Source: Streptomyces sp. 6-11-2 (GTDB lineage: Bacteria > Actinomycetota > Actinomycetes > Streptomycetales > Streptomycetaceae). Taken from it: 64,000 bases of DNA. The translations under genes were made by a program, and so were the position numbers. The notes under the pieces are model-generated. The model did not search any database. It saw nothing but the letters and a program-made list of their open reading frames with translations, and was not told the DNA's origin. Each line of letters starts with the position of its first letter. Within the stretch, counting starts at the first letter, position 1. Below, one piece after another: positions 47,715 through 56,155 of the stretch. The stretch is from assembly GCF_006540305.1 (NCBI RefSeq), contig NZ_BJOR01000001.1:3906001-3970000 (forward strand), written 5' to 3'.

Positions 47715-49355
47715 GTGACGCAGAGTGGACAGGGCGAGGAGCCCTCGGCGCGACCCGCGCACGAAGGCATCGTGCTGCCCTCCGACGGCGGTGAGCCCTT
47801 GCTGCCGGGAATGACCGGCGGTTCGGGCGGCCATCCGACCGGAGTGCGGCCGGGCGGTCAGGCACCGGCCGGCGGTCAGGCCTGGGGCCAGCCGTGGGGT
47901 CCCGACCAGCAGCAACCCCCGCAGCAGGACCAGGGCTGGCAGCAGGGCTGGGGCTCTCCGGAGCCGTACCAGCAGCAGGGCCAGTGGGACACGCAGGGCC
48001 AGGCCCCCCAGCACCCGGGCGCGGGCCCCCTGCCCCCGGAGAACGCCCCGTCCCACGGCACCCCGCCGTACCAGCAGCCCGGCACCGATCCCTACGGCGC
48101 CCCCGCGCACCCCGGGCACGGGCTGCCGCCCGCCGGCGCCGACCCCTACGGTGCCTCCGGCCACTCCGTACCGCACGGCGCTCCCGCGCACGGGCTGCCG
48201 CCCGCCGGCGCCGACCCGTACGGCGCCCCCGGCCACTCCGTACCGCAGGGCGCGGCGCACGCGATGCCGGGCGGCGACGAGGGAGCGACGCAGTACATCC
48301 CGCCGGTCCCCGGTGGATCCGCGACCGAAGGGGCCACCCAGTTCCTGCCGCCCATGACAGGCGCGGCGGTGGACGAGGGGGCGACACAGTTCATCCCGCC
48401 GGTGGGGCCGGGTGCCCTGCCGCCGGAGGCGTCCGGCGGCGGGCCGGCCCCGTACCCGGGCCAGATACCCCAGGGCGCCGCGCCCGGTCACCACCCCGAC
48501 GCCGAGGCGACGCAGTTCATCGCGCCCGTGGACGCCCAGGGGGGCGGGCGGCAGACGCCCGCCGAGTTCGACAACCTCTTCCGCAGCGACGCCGGCGGCG
48601 CGGCCCCGGCGACCCAGCAACTGCCCCTGATCCAGCAGGGCCCGCCCGACCAGCCCCAGGCCCGGCCCGCGTCCGCCCCGCCCGGCGGGTACGACGGCGA
48701 CGGCGGCCGTGGAGGCCGGCGCACCGGCTCGCGGGTGCCGGTGATCGCGGCCGTGGGCGTCGGGATCGCCGTCCTCGGCATCGGCGCCGGGGCACTGCTC
48801 AGCGGCGGCGACGGGGACGGCGACAGCGGCGACAAGAACACCACCGTCGCGGCCACCGCGCCCGTCACCGAGGATGCCACTCCCTCGCCCGCCGCCGACC
48901 CGGCCCGGGCGCAGGCGGTCGAGCTGGACAAGCTGCTGGCCGACAGCGGCAGCAGCCGCGCCTCCGTGATCAAGGCGGTGGCCGACGTCAGGAACTGCGA
49001 CAACCTCGGCCAGGCGGCCTCCGACCTGCGCAACGCGGCCGAGCAGCGCAAGGGCCTGGTCACCCGCCTGGGACAGCTGTCCGTCGACCAGCTCCCCGCC
49101 CACGCCGAGCTGACGGCGGCCCTCAACAAGGCCTGGAAGGCCTCGGAGTCGGCCGACCTGCACTACGCGGCCTGGGCCGACCAGGCCCACGGCAAGAAGG
49201 TGTGCAAGAAGGGCCACGCCCGGGACACGGGTGAGACCCGGGCCGGCAACCGCGAGAGCGGCGTCGCCACCTCGGAGAAGGCCAAGGCCGCTCAGCTGTG
49301 GAACACGATCGCGAAGACGTACGGCCTCACCCAGCGCCAGCCGACCCAGCTGTAG
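47715..49355 (+). CDS. Pro/Gln-rich single-span membrane protein with repeated ATQ motifs
   Basis: A 546-residue protein. The cytoplasmic N-terminal 330 residues are disordered (Pro, Gly, Gln) and hold four copies of an (D/E)x(A)TQ(Y/F)(I/L)xP motif (DEGATQYIPP, TEGATQFLPP, DEGATQFIPP, AEATQFIAP, about residues 187-267). A membrane helix lies at about 340-362, then an extracytoplasmic helical domain with two Cys residues (RNCDN; KKVCKKGH). The TQ motifs look like Ser/Thr-kinase phospho-acceptor sites. GTG 47715 follows AGGAG. Confidence 0.85.
   Translation: MTQSGQGEEPSARPAHEGIVLPSDGGEPLLPGMTGGSGGHPTGVRPGGQAPAGGQAWGQPWGPDQQQPPQQDQGWQQGWGSPEPYQQQGQWDTQGQAPQHPGAGPLPPENAPSHGTPPYQQPGTDPYGAPAHPGHGLPPAGADPYGASGHSVPHGAPAHGLPPAGADPYGAPGHSVPQGAAHAMPGGDEGATQYIPPVPGGSATEGATQFLPPMTGAAVDEGATQFIPPVGPGALPPEASGGGPAPYPGQIPQGAAPGHHPDAEATQFIAPVDAQGGGRQTPAEFDNLFRSDAGGAAPATQQLPLIQQGPPDQPQARPASAPPGGYDGDGGRGGRRTGSRVPVIAAVGVGIAVLGIGAGALLSGGDGDGDSGDKNTTVAATAPVTEDATPSPAADPARAQAVELDKLLADSGSSRASVIKAVADVRNCDNLGQAASDLRNAAEQRKGLVTRLGQLSVDQLPAHAELTAALNKAWKASESADLHYAAWADQAHGKKVCKKGHARDTGETRAGNRESGVATSEKAKAAQLWNTIAKTYGLTQRQPTQL
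48117..48260 (+). repeat. Tandem 72-bp repeat within the membrane-protein gene
   Basis: Two consecutive copies, at 48117 and 48189, encode HGLPPAGADPYGASGHSVPH and its near-identical second version. Copies differ by a few third-position bases. The 24-residue unit is in frame, so copy number could vary without breaking the gene. Confidence 0.8.
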
Positions 49356-49377
49356 GAGCCGGCCGGCGCGGTGCGGC

Positions 49378-50679
49378 TCAGCCGGCGTCCTCGAGCGTCT
49401 TCGCCACGTTGACGAATCCCTTCGCGGCCGGCACCAGCCGGCCCTGCCGCACCCTCTGAAGGGACACGTCGGCGTTGGTGAGGCGGGCGAGACCGGTGGC
49501 GGCGAGCAGGTCGGAGTGGCGCCACCGCAGCGGCGTGGTCAGCCCGCCGGTGCCGACCTCCAGCCCGCCGTCGAGGGCGCGCCGCACGGAGGAGGCGCTC
49601 ACCTCCCCGTCGCCGATCTGCTCGAGGACGGCCCGGAGCACCGTGTAGGCGATCCACGTGGTCTGCACTCCGGCGTCCTGGGGATCGACGCGGTTGTCGC
49701 CGAAGGCCGCCTCGTTGATCACCTTCTTCATCCCGTCCCAGCGCGAGTCGCTCGCCACCGGGTACCAGCCGGTGAGGTACGACCCCTCGTACGGGCCGGA
49801 CCGCCCGCCGCCGGCGTCGATCACGGTCTGGTCGACGCTGCCGAGCACGGCGGCGGTGCGCACCTGCGGATAGGCGTCGCGCGCGCGGCGGAAGGAGTCC
49901 ATGAAGATGTTCGTGCGCTCCCCGAGGGCGGGGATCACGCAGCCTGTCCGCGCCGGGTCGGCGCTCGCCTGCCGCAGTGCCAGATCGGCCTGGCCCAGGT
50001 ACTCGGTGGCGTCCTCGGCGGCCCGCTGGTCGTGGGCCGGTTCGTGGCCGCCGGCCCGCAGTCCCGCGTTGAGCAGTCCGGGCAGCTCGTCGCCCGCGAT
50101 GGTGTCGGGCCGTACCAGCGTGACCGGGCCGCAGTGCGCGGCGAGTTCCTTGCCCAGACCGGCCAGCAGGGCGGGCTGGCCGCCGTTGACGGGGTAGGAC
50201 AGGGCGCGGGTGAACTCGGTGGTGGTGACGCCGTAGCCGCCGATGTACGGGATGCCGGCGCTCTCCAGGGGCGGGAAGAAGGAGTCGCTGTACTGGCTGT
50301 ACGAGCCCACGACGGCGACCGCGTTCTCCTTGACGGCGCGCCGGGCGCACTTCGCCGCGGCCACGCTGTCGTTGCCTTCGTTGCAGGTCAGGACCTTGAG
50401 CTTGCGGCCGGCGATACCGCCGTGGGAGTTCACCCAGCGGGCGTAGGCGCGGGCCATGGCGGGCATGCCGGGCTTGTTGGTCGCCCGGGTGTTCTCCGGC
50501 GCCCACGTCATCACGGTGACGGAACCGCCCCCGGAGCCCCCCGTGGCACCGGGGACGATGCCGCAGCCGGCGGCGAGAGAGGCACACGCCAGGAGAGCCC
50601 AGGCCGGCAGCAGGGTTCTTCTCACGGACCGGGTGAGGGTGGGGAGGAATGTGCCACGGGAGCTTCGCCTGCCGGTCAT
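49378..50679 (-). CDS. ABC transporter substrate-binding lipoprotein (branched-chain amino-acid type)
   Basis: A 433-residue periplasmic-binding-type lipoprotein: a Sec/lipoprotein signal ending LACASLAAGC (lipobox LAAGC), then a type I binding fold (GIAGRKLKVLTCNEG; VAVVGSYSQYSDSFFPPLESAG; TTWIAYTVLRAVLEQ). Amide- and branched-chain amino-acid receptors share this fold. No permease or ATPase genes are nearby, so it may serve a transporter elsewhere or act as a sensor. The reading frame continues upstream beyond ATG 50679 without coding support. Confidence 0.88.
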   Translation of the reverse strand: MTGRRSSRGTFLPTLTRSVRRTLLPAWALLACASLAAGCGIVPGATGGSGGGSVTVMTWAPENTRATNKPGMPAMARAYARWVNSHGGIAGRKLKVLTCNEGNDSVAAAKCARRAVKENAVAVVGSYSQYSDSFFPPLESAGIPYIGGYGVTTTEFTRALSYPVNGGQPALLAGLGKELAAHCGPVTLVRPDTIAGDELPGLLNAGLRAGGHEPAHDQRAAEDATEYLGQADLALRQASADPARTGCVIPALGERTNIFMDSFRRARDAYPQVRTAAVLGSVDQTVIDAGGGRSGPYEGSYLTGWYPVASDSRWDGMKKVINEAAFGDNRVDPQDAGVQTTWIAYTVLRAVLEQIGDGEVSASSVRRALDGGLEVGTGGLTTPLRWRHSDLLAATGLARLTNADVSLQRVRQGRLVPAAKGFVNVAKTLEDAG

Positions 50680-50796
50680 GCTCACGCACGATTCCGTCAC
50701 ATCACCAACCCGTTGATGACTCTCGGTCAATGAGTGGTGACGTATGGGTGAATTACGGGGGCAGGTGGGGCCCCTGGGGCGGGGAACGTACGATCG

Positions 50797-51297
50797 ATGA
50801 CCGTGCAAGGTTCGGAGAACTCTTCCCGTCGCGGCCGTCGCTCCTCCACCATGGGCGGCATGCCACTCAACGACATGCCGTGGTGGCGCTGGCGCAGCAA
50901 TGTGCGTTCCGCGCTGCACATGCTCTCCGACCCAGTGTTCCAGCGGGACGTCTGGCTGGCAGGCGTCGAAGGGTACGGCGACGTGACCGACGCCGTCTAC
51001 CGCCTGGTCGAGGACACCTGGCTGGACAACTGGTCCGCCGAGAAGTACATCGGCACGATCTTCCGGGACTCCCAGGAGGCGGCGCTCGTCGACACCGCGG
51101 TCCTGCGGGTGCTGCGCATCATGCACCAGGTCGGCCCGGACGCGCCGGTGTCCGCCTACCTCGACCATCACGCCTGGCCGGAGGCGGTGCGGGCGGCCCG
51201 TGACGCGCATGTGCGCCTCGCGGCGAGCGACGGCGACGAGCCGGACACGCCGCCCCGCAGCCTGGAGGTGCTGCGGATCATGACGCGGTCCGCTTAG
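50797..51297 (+). CDS. SCO4402-family conserved protein
   Basis: A 166-residue acidic helical protein without a recognisable catalytic motif (WRWRSNVRSALHMLSDPVFQ; YGDVTDAVYRLVEDTWLDNW; EKYIGTIFRDSQEAALV). I recognise it as the family named after SCO4402, next to purU in S. coelicolor as here. Function unknown. An internal ATG 22 codons in (MPLNDMPWWRWR) may be the true start. Confidence 0.8.
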   Translation: MTVQGSENSSRRGRRSSTMGGMPLNDMPWWRWRSNVRSALHMLSDPVFQRDVWLAGVEGYGDVTDAVYRLVEDTWLDNWSAEKYIGTIFRDSQEAALVDTAVLRVLRIMHQVGPDAPVSAYLDHHAWPEAVRAARDAHVRLAASDGDEPDTPPRSLEVLRIMTRSA

Positions 51298-51343
51298 CGG
51301 ACGACGGACCCCGCACGGGCCCGGACGTGAGACCCTGTCCCGC

Positions 51344-52228
51344 ATGAGCGAGCAGTCCTCCCGCGCCGCCGCGGCGCAGGCCGAACAGTACGTCCTCATC
51401 CTCTCCTGCCCGGACAAGAAGGGCATCGTGCACGCGGTGTCCAGCTACCTGTTCATGACGGGTTGCAACATCGAGGACAGCCAGCAGTTCGGCGACCACG
51501 ACACGGGACTGTTCTTCATGCGGGTCCACTTCTCGGCCGACGCGCCGGTGACGGTGGACAAGCTGCGTGCCAGCTTCGCGGCGATCGGCGACTCCTTCGG
51601 GATGGACTGGCAGATCCACCGGGCCGACGAGAAGATGCGCGTCGTGCTGATGGTCAGCAGGTTCGGGCACTGCCTGAACGACCTGCTCTTCCGCGCCCGG
51701 ATCGGCGCGCTGCCGGTGGAGATCGCGGCGGTGGTGTCCAACCACACCGACTTCGCCGAGCTGGTGGGGTCGTACGACATCCCCTTCCACCACATCGCGG
51801 TGACGAGGGAGACCAAGTCCGAGGCCGAGGAACGGCTGCTCGAGATCGTGCGCGAGGAGAAGGTCGAACTGGTCGTCCTCGCCCGTTACATGCAGGTCCT
51901 CTCCGACGACCTGTGCAAGCAGCTCAGCGGCCGGATCATCAACATCCACCACTCCTTCCTGCCGAGCTTCAAGGGCGCCAGGCCGTACCACCAGGCGCAC
52001 GCCCGGGGCGTGAAGCTGATCGGCGCGACGGCGCACTATGTGACCGCCGACCTCGACGAGGGCCCGATCATCGAGCAGGAGGTCGAGCGGGTGGGTCACG
52101 ACGTCGACCCGGACCAGCTGGTCGCGATCGGCCGGGACGTGGAGTGCCAGGCGTTGGCGCGCGCGGTCAAGTGGCACGCGGAGCGCCGGATCCTGCTGAA
52201 CGGCCGCCGGACGGTGGTCTTCGCGTAG
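51344..52228 (+). CDS. purU: Formyltetrahydrofolate deformylase
   Basis: A 294-residue enzyme that hydrolyses 10-formyl-THF to THF and formate, balancing one-carbon pools for purine synthesis. An N-terminal ACT domain (ILSCPDKKGIVHAVSSYLF) precedes the formyltransferase fold with the active-site INIHHSFLPSFKGA and the GATAHYVTADLDEGPII segment. The gene is alone, 46 bases after the SCO4402-like gene. Confidence 0.96.
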   Translation: MSEQSSRAAAAQAEQYVLILSCPDKKGIVHAVSSYLFMTGCNIEDSQQFGDHDTGLFFMRVHFSADAPVTVDKLRASFAAIGDSFGMDWQIHRADEKMRVVLMVSRFGHCLNDLLFRARIGALPVEIAAVVSNHTDFAELVGSYDIPFHHIAVTRETKSEAEERLLEIVREEKVELVVLARYMQVLSDDLCKQLSGRIINIHHSFLPSFKGARPYHQAHARGVKLIGATAHYVTADLDEGPIIEQEVERVGHDVDPDQLVAIGRDVECQALARAVKWHAERRILLNGRRTVVFA

Positions 52229-52271
52229 CGAGGCCCGGGGAGGCCGCCCGTGATGCCGGCCGGCTGCGATC

Positions 52272-53444
52272 TCACATGCGGCTGAGCGCCGCCGCCGCGC
52301 ACAGCACGTCCCGGATCGCCTCACGGTCGCCGACCTGACCGGCCGCCGCCTCCCGCGGGGCCACGTGCCCCGCCGCCAGCCGGCAGAACTCCACGCCGTC
52401 CAGCGCCACATGGGCCACCTCGTGGTCCGCGGATCCCACCGCTCCGGGCGAGTCGAGCGGGATCAGCCACTGGCCGCCGCCCAGCCCCTCGACCTCCAGC
52501 CGCAGACTGCGCCCGGGTTCGCCCGCGGTCACCAGGTGCCGGGCGCGGGCGGGGGAGGCGAGCCCGGCCCGCCGCCGGGCGGCCAGCACACCCGGCAGCA
52601 TCCGGGCGGCGAGGTCGATCATGCGGTGCAGATGGCGCGGGGCCGGCGGGTCGTACGGGTAGTCCACGGCCTCCGCGATGTCCTCGGCGTGCACCCAGCA
52701 CTCGAAGGCGCGGTCCAGCATCGCGTCGGGCAGCGGCAGTTCGAAGGCGCCGTACGGCACCGACGGTTCCTTCGCGCCGTTCGCGGCGAAGGAGACCGTC
52801 CGTACCAGGGCGTGCGTCTGCTCCCGCCACGGCGTCCGCACCGAACGCGCCGGCGGGGAGTGCGCGGCCCGCCAGTACGCCTCGGTGCGCTCCGCGGGGG
52901 TGGGGCCGTCCTCGGCGGTGGTCGCGTCGCCGAGCGGGTCGTCCAGGCCGAGTGCGACCGCGACCAGCCCGTCGACGCTCATCAGATGCGCGATGACCCC
53001 GGCGACGGTGGTGTGCCGGCTGGTGGCGTCCTCGCCCTCGAACCAGCGCAGCCGCACCGGCGCGTGCCACTCGGAGTCGCCTATGTCCTGGAGCAGCGCG
53101 TCCAGGCGCGCGGTCTCCGCGTCGTAGGGCGCCGCCCAGCCGGGCACCGGGAGGTGCGGCGGCCGCCGTTCGAGACAGCTCTCCAGGACCCGTGTGCGCA
53201 GCCCCGGGTCCAGGTCGAGGGTGTCGGGCCGGTGCAGCAGCCCGACAGCCTCCCGCAGCCCCAGCGCCTCCTCCGCGCAGTCGCCGCACTCGCCGAGGTG
53301 CTCCTCCACGGCCGCCGTCTCCTCCGGCGAACACGCGGCCAGCGCCCATGCCCCGAGCAGCGACTTCAGCACGGGATGTTCCAGCACACCCCGGTCCTTC
53401 GGCTCCGCCGGTTCCGCCGGTTCCTGGGGGTCGTTCGGGGTCAT
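52272..53444 (-). CDS. Zinc anti-sigma factor fused to a maleylpyruvate-isomerase/DinB-like domain
   Basis: A 390-residue protein. The first about 75 residues have the ZAS anti-sigma motif (EEHLGECGDCAEE, His-x3-Cys-x2-Cys). The rest is a DinB/MDMPI fold: LRWFEGEDATSRHTTVAGVIAHLMSVD and FECWVHAEDIAEAVDYP with metal-binding His/Glu residues, then an SCP2-like tail. ATG 53444 overlaps the stop of the sigma gene (ATGA), so it should bind that sigma factor. MDMPI domains use mycothiol; this may couple thiol state to the sigma factor. Confidence 0.85.
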   Translation of the reverse strand: MTPNDPQEPAEPAEPKDRGVLEHPVLKSLLGAWALAACSPEETAAVEEHLGECGDCAEEALGLREAVGLLHRPDTLDLDPGLRTRVLESCLERRPPHLPVPGWAAPYDAETARLDALLQDIGDSEWHAPVRLRWFEGEDATSRHTTVAGVIAHLMSVDGLVAVALGLDDPLGDATTAEDGPTPAERTEAYWRAAHSPPARSVRTPWREQTHALVRTVSFAANGAKEPSVPYGAFELPLPDAMLDRAFECWVHAEDIAEAVDYPYDPPAPRHLHRMIDLAARMLPGVLAARRRAGLASPARARHLVTAGEPGRSLRLEVEGLGGGQWLIPLDSPGAVGSADHEVAHVALDGVEFCRLAAGHVAPREAAAGQVGDREAIRDVLCAAAALSRM

Positions 53445-54022
53445 GCGGCGCCTCCGTAGCCGGAGGGCGCGTCGGTGGTGTCCGTGTGATGGGCGGTGGA
53501 GAGGAGCTGGAGGCCCAGGCGGAGGCGGCGGCGGGCCTCGTCCTCGGTGACGCCGAGGTCGGCGGCGGTCTGCCGGTAGTCGCGGCGCTGGAAGTAGGCC
53601 AGTTCCAGGGCGGCGCGCAGTGGGGCCGGCATGGCGTGGACGATGTAGTCGGCGCGGGCGGCGGCGGAGGCGCGGCACACCCTGTGCTCCAGTTCCTCGG
53701 CGGAGCCCGGCCCGCCGCGGGCCAGCGCGGCGGTCTCGGTGGTGCGCAGCCGCCGCACGGCGAGCCGGTGGGTCAGGCCGGCCACCCAGGCGCGCAGCGG
53801 GCCCTGCCGGGGGTCGTAGGCGTCGGGGTGCTCCCAGACGTGGGCGAACACCTCGCGGGTGATCTGGTCGGCGGCCCGCTCGTCGCCCAGGACCCGGTGG
53901 GCCAGACCGTGCACGAGCGAGGCGTAACGGTCGTAGAGCTCACCGAGGGCGGCCGCCTCTCCGCGCACGAGCCGCTGCTGCATTCCGCGGTCCCAGTGGG
54001 GCGGTGAGTCCTTCTTCGCCAT
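53441..54022 (-). CDS. ECF-type RNA polymerase sigma factor
   Basis: A 193-residue factor with region 2 (LYDRYASLVHGLAHRVLGDERAADQITREVFAHVWEHP) and region 4 (LRAALELAYFQRRDYRQTAADLGVTEDEARRRLRLGLQLL). Region 2 lacks the usual extra regions of housekeeping factors. It is coupled to its anti-sigma gene by an ATGA overlap. Target promoters unknown. Confidence 0.9.
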   Translation of the reverse strand: MAKKDSPPHWDRGMQQRLVRGEAAALGELYDRYASLVHGLAHRVLGDERAADQITREVFAHVWEHPDAYDPRQGPLRAWVAGLTHRLAVRRLRTTETAALARGGPGSAEELEHRVCRASAAARADYIVHAMPAPLRAALELAYFQRRDYRQTAADLGVTEDEARRRLRLGLQLLSTAHHTDTTDAPSGYGGAA

Positions 54023-54438
54023 GCGGCCCCCTCCGCGCCCGGCCGTGCCGCGACCTGCGTCCCGGTTCGTTCCCGTCCGGCGTGTGTGTCCAGCGTGTCC
54101 GACGTGGTCTCCCCGAATGTAGTCGGCATGCCCGACAGCGCACGCCCCTTTATGACAATGCGCGCCCCCTGAAGAGCCGCTGGTGGTAGGGGAAGCCAGG
54201 AGTGTTATGACCTTTGTCAGGTGACTTGACCCTTCTGCCCCGCCTGGTCTTTCGCTTTCAGGTCAACTCAGATCGAACACGACCGAAGGTGACCGAAACA
54301 AGCCCCTGGCCGAACGGTCTCGGTTTGCTCCACGGCGTTTGGGGGAACGGCCGCTGGGCAGCCGCGCGGAAAGAAGCGTAGGGACTGGTTCCGTTTCCGA
54401 GCGGTTCCGGGGAAGTTCCGGCTGACGGAGGGCGGGCC
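54023..54438. other. Divergent region between sigma-factor and STAS genes
   Basis: 416 bases with no supported gene. TTGACC at 54226-54231 is a possible -35. Two imperfect direct repeats, CTTTGTCAGGTGACT at about 54212 and CTTTCAGGTCAACT at about 54251, could be operator or sigma-recognition elements. Confidence 0.45.
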
Positions 54439-54807
54439 GTGGCGTTCAAGGTGACCGACGACGAACAGGGCGGGTGGAGCGTGCTCCGGGTCGCCGGCGA
54501 ACTGGACCTCGTGACCTCGCCGGCGCTGCGCCAGAGAGTGCACGAGGTGGTGGCCCAGGGGCGTCACGACCTCGTCCTGGACCTCTCCGAGGTCTTCTTC
54601 TGCGATTCCAGCGGCGTCGGCGTGCTCATCGCCGCCCGCCGTCTGATCCGCTCCTGCCAGGGCCGGCTGCGCCTGATACTCCCGGCCCGCGGCGCGGTCG
54701 ACGGCTCCCACGTCAACCGGGTCCTCGGCGCGCTCGGTGTCCGGCGCCTCTTCGACGTCTATCCGGACGTCGCGGCCGCGGTGGACGACGAGCCGCTGTC
54801 CGCCTGA
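54439..54807 (+). CDS. Anti-sigma-factor antagonist (STAS domain)
   Basis: A 122-residue SpoIIAA/RsbV-like protein. The phospho-acceptor is in FFCDSSGVGVL (Ser57/Ser58); VAGELDLVTSPALRQ is the N-terminal strand-helix. In partner switching, its unphosphorylated form releases a sigma factor from an RsbW-type kinase; such a kinase is encoded at 56156. GGAGGG precedes GTG 54439. Confidence 0.93.
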   Translation: MAFKVTDDEQGGWSVLRVAGELDLVTSPALRQRVHEVVAQGRHDLVLDLSEVFFCDSSGVGVLIAARRLIRSCQGRLRLILPARGAVDGSHVNRVLGALGVRRLFDVYPDVAAAVDDEPLSA

Positions 54808-54950
54808 CCGGCCGGCCCTCGCGAGTCGAGCGCCGTTGTCCCGGAATTCCCCCGGTCTTGGCACAACCGTGGTTTTGGTGCCCCGGACCGCTCTTCCCGT
54901 CGTACGCTCCCTGCCAGACGCAACCCCACACGTAAGGCGGCCCGTAAGAC

Positions 54951-55463
54951 ATGGTCAGCAGCGAGTACGAGCGCAGGATCGCGGCGCGGTTCGCCACCTT
55001 CGACCAGGACGGCAACGGCTACATCGACCGCGAGGACTTCATCGTGGCGGCCCGCTCGCTGCTCGCCGAGTTCGCCACCGCCGCCCGCTCCGACAAGGGC
55101 CAGGCCCTGTACGCGGGTGCGGAGGCCTTCTGGCAGGGCATGGCCGGGATCGCCGACCGCGACGGCGACCAGCGCATCACCCGGGAGGAGTTCGTGACCG
55201 GCGCGGTCAAGCGCCTGCGCGACAACCCCGAGCGGTTCGCCGAGATCGCCCGTCCCTTCCTGCACGCCGCCCTGGCCGTCGCGGACGCCGACGGCGACGG
55301 CGCCGCCACCATCGAGGACACCGTGCGTGTGCTCCGGGTGCTCGGCGTGCCCGAGGGGGCCGCCCGGCCCATCGCCGCCGCGCTCGACACCGACGGCGAC
55401 GGCAGGGTGGGCGAGCAGGAGATCGTGCCCGCCCTCGCCCGCTACTTCACCGTCCCCGAGTAG
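54951..55463 (+). CDS. EF-hand calcium-binding protein (four EF hands)
   Basis: A 170-residue calerythrin/calmodulin-like protein with four loops starting at Asp18 (DQDGNGYIDRED), Asp69 (DRDGDQRITREE), Asp112 (DADGDGAATIED) and Asp146 (DTDGDGRVGEQE). Loop three ends atypically, so its Ca2+ affinity may be lower. Cytoplasmic, likely a Ca2+ sensor or buffer in development. GTAAGG lies upstream of ATG 54951. Confidence 0.93.
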   Translation: MVSSEYERRIAARFATFDQDGNGYIDREDFIVAARSLLAEFATAARSDKGQALYAGAEAFWQGMAGIADRDGDQRITREEFVTGAVKRLRDNPERFAEIARPFLHAALAVADADGDGAATIEDTVRVLRVLGVPEGAARPIAAALDTDGDGRVGEQEIVPALARYFTVPE

Positions 55464-55521
55464 CGCCCGCCTCACCACCGCAGCCGAACAGCCCCCGAAC
55501 AGCCGGTACTTGAGCCCCCTT

Positions 55522-55540
55522 CGCGGCGCCTTACGCCGCG
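55522..55540 (+). terminator. Hairpin after the EF-hand gene
   Basis: CGCGGCG and CGCCGCG pair perfectly over seven bases around a CCTTA loop, about 60 bases after the stop. Confidence 0.5.
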
Positions 55541-55565
55541 GAGGCCGTTGCTGTGCGTGCGTAGC

Positions 55566-55746
55566 GGCCGGGTCGTGCAACACGCCCGGGCGCGTGAGCA
55601 GTTCGGAGCGCCGATCGGTGCCTTCCGGGCCGTGCGGCGGGCCGCGGCCCAGGCCGCCGGCGGGCCTCGCGGACATCGACGCGGCCCGGCCGCCCGCGCA
55701 CGGGACCGCCGCGTGTCGTGCCCGCCTGTCGTGCCGCGTGCGGTGA
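55566..55746 (+). pseudogene. Acyl-CoA dehydrogenase fragment with frameshift
   Basis: In one frame 55572-55640 encodes VQHARAREQFGAPIGAFRAV, the diagnostic acyl-CoA dehydrogenase stretch (family form YAREREQFG.PI..FQAV). About 20 bases on, the reading continues in another frame as GLADIDAARPPAHGTAA, the next helix of the same domain. Both ends of the gene are gone. Confidence 0.65.
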
Positions 55747-56155
55747 CATCGGCGGTCCGGGACGGCTCCGCCGACGTGGTCTCCCGGGCGCGAATGTCAC
55801 CGATCGTGGCACTGCTTCATCACGGAGCGTTGATGTCGGGTGGTGTCCCGCGCGCGACTCGTCACGTCCCGGAGTCGCCGTCGTGCTCGGGTACCTTGTG
55901 TGGGATGCGAGTGGTTCCGAGCCCGAGCCATCCCATGACGAGCGTCGCACAGTATGCCGCACGGGTACTCCTTCGCGCGGGAATATGCCCGAAGCGCTTG
56001 TTGCGGTGACGGTACGTCAACCATGCTGTCTCCCAAGGGAGTCACGTTCCGTGACCCTTTGCTCTGGCTGTTGTTCTGGCCATGCAGAAAATGGCTACGA
56101 TCGTGGCCTCGTGAGGCGCGAGGCTGTGTGTCCGCCGGTTCGGATGGTGTGAGCG

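Larger units (their letters stand above)
55464..56155. other. Long intergenic region with gene relic
   Basis: 692 bases without an intact gene: a terminator-like hairpin at 55522-55540, a frameshifted acyl-CoA dehydrogenase fragment at 55566-55746, and a palindrome GTCACG-ttc-CGTGAC at 56041-56055 that may be an operator for the RsbW-type gene. Confidence 0.6.

Noticed and set aside
49378..51426. A 682-residue reading of the substrate-binding protein
   Set aside because: The lipoprotein signal starts at 50679; the extension runs opposite the SCO4402-like gene and is not coding-like.
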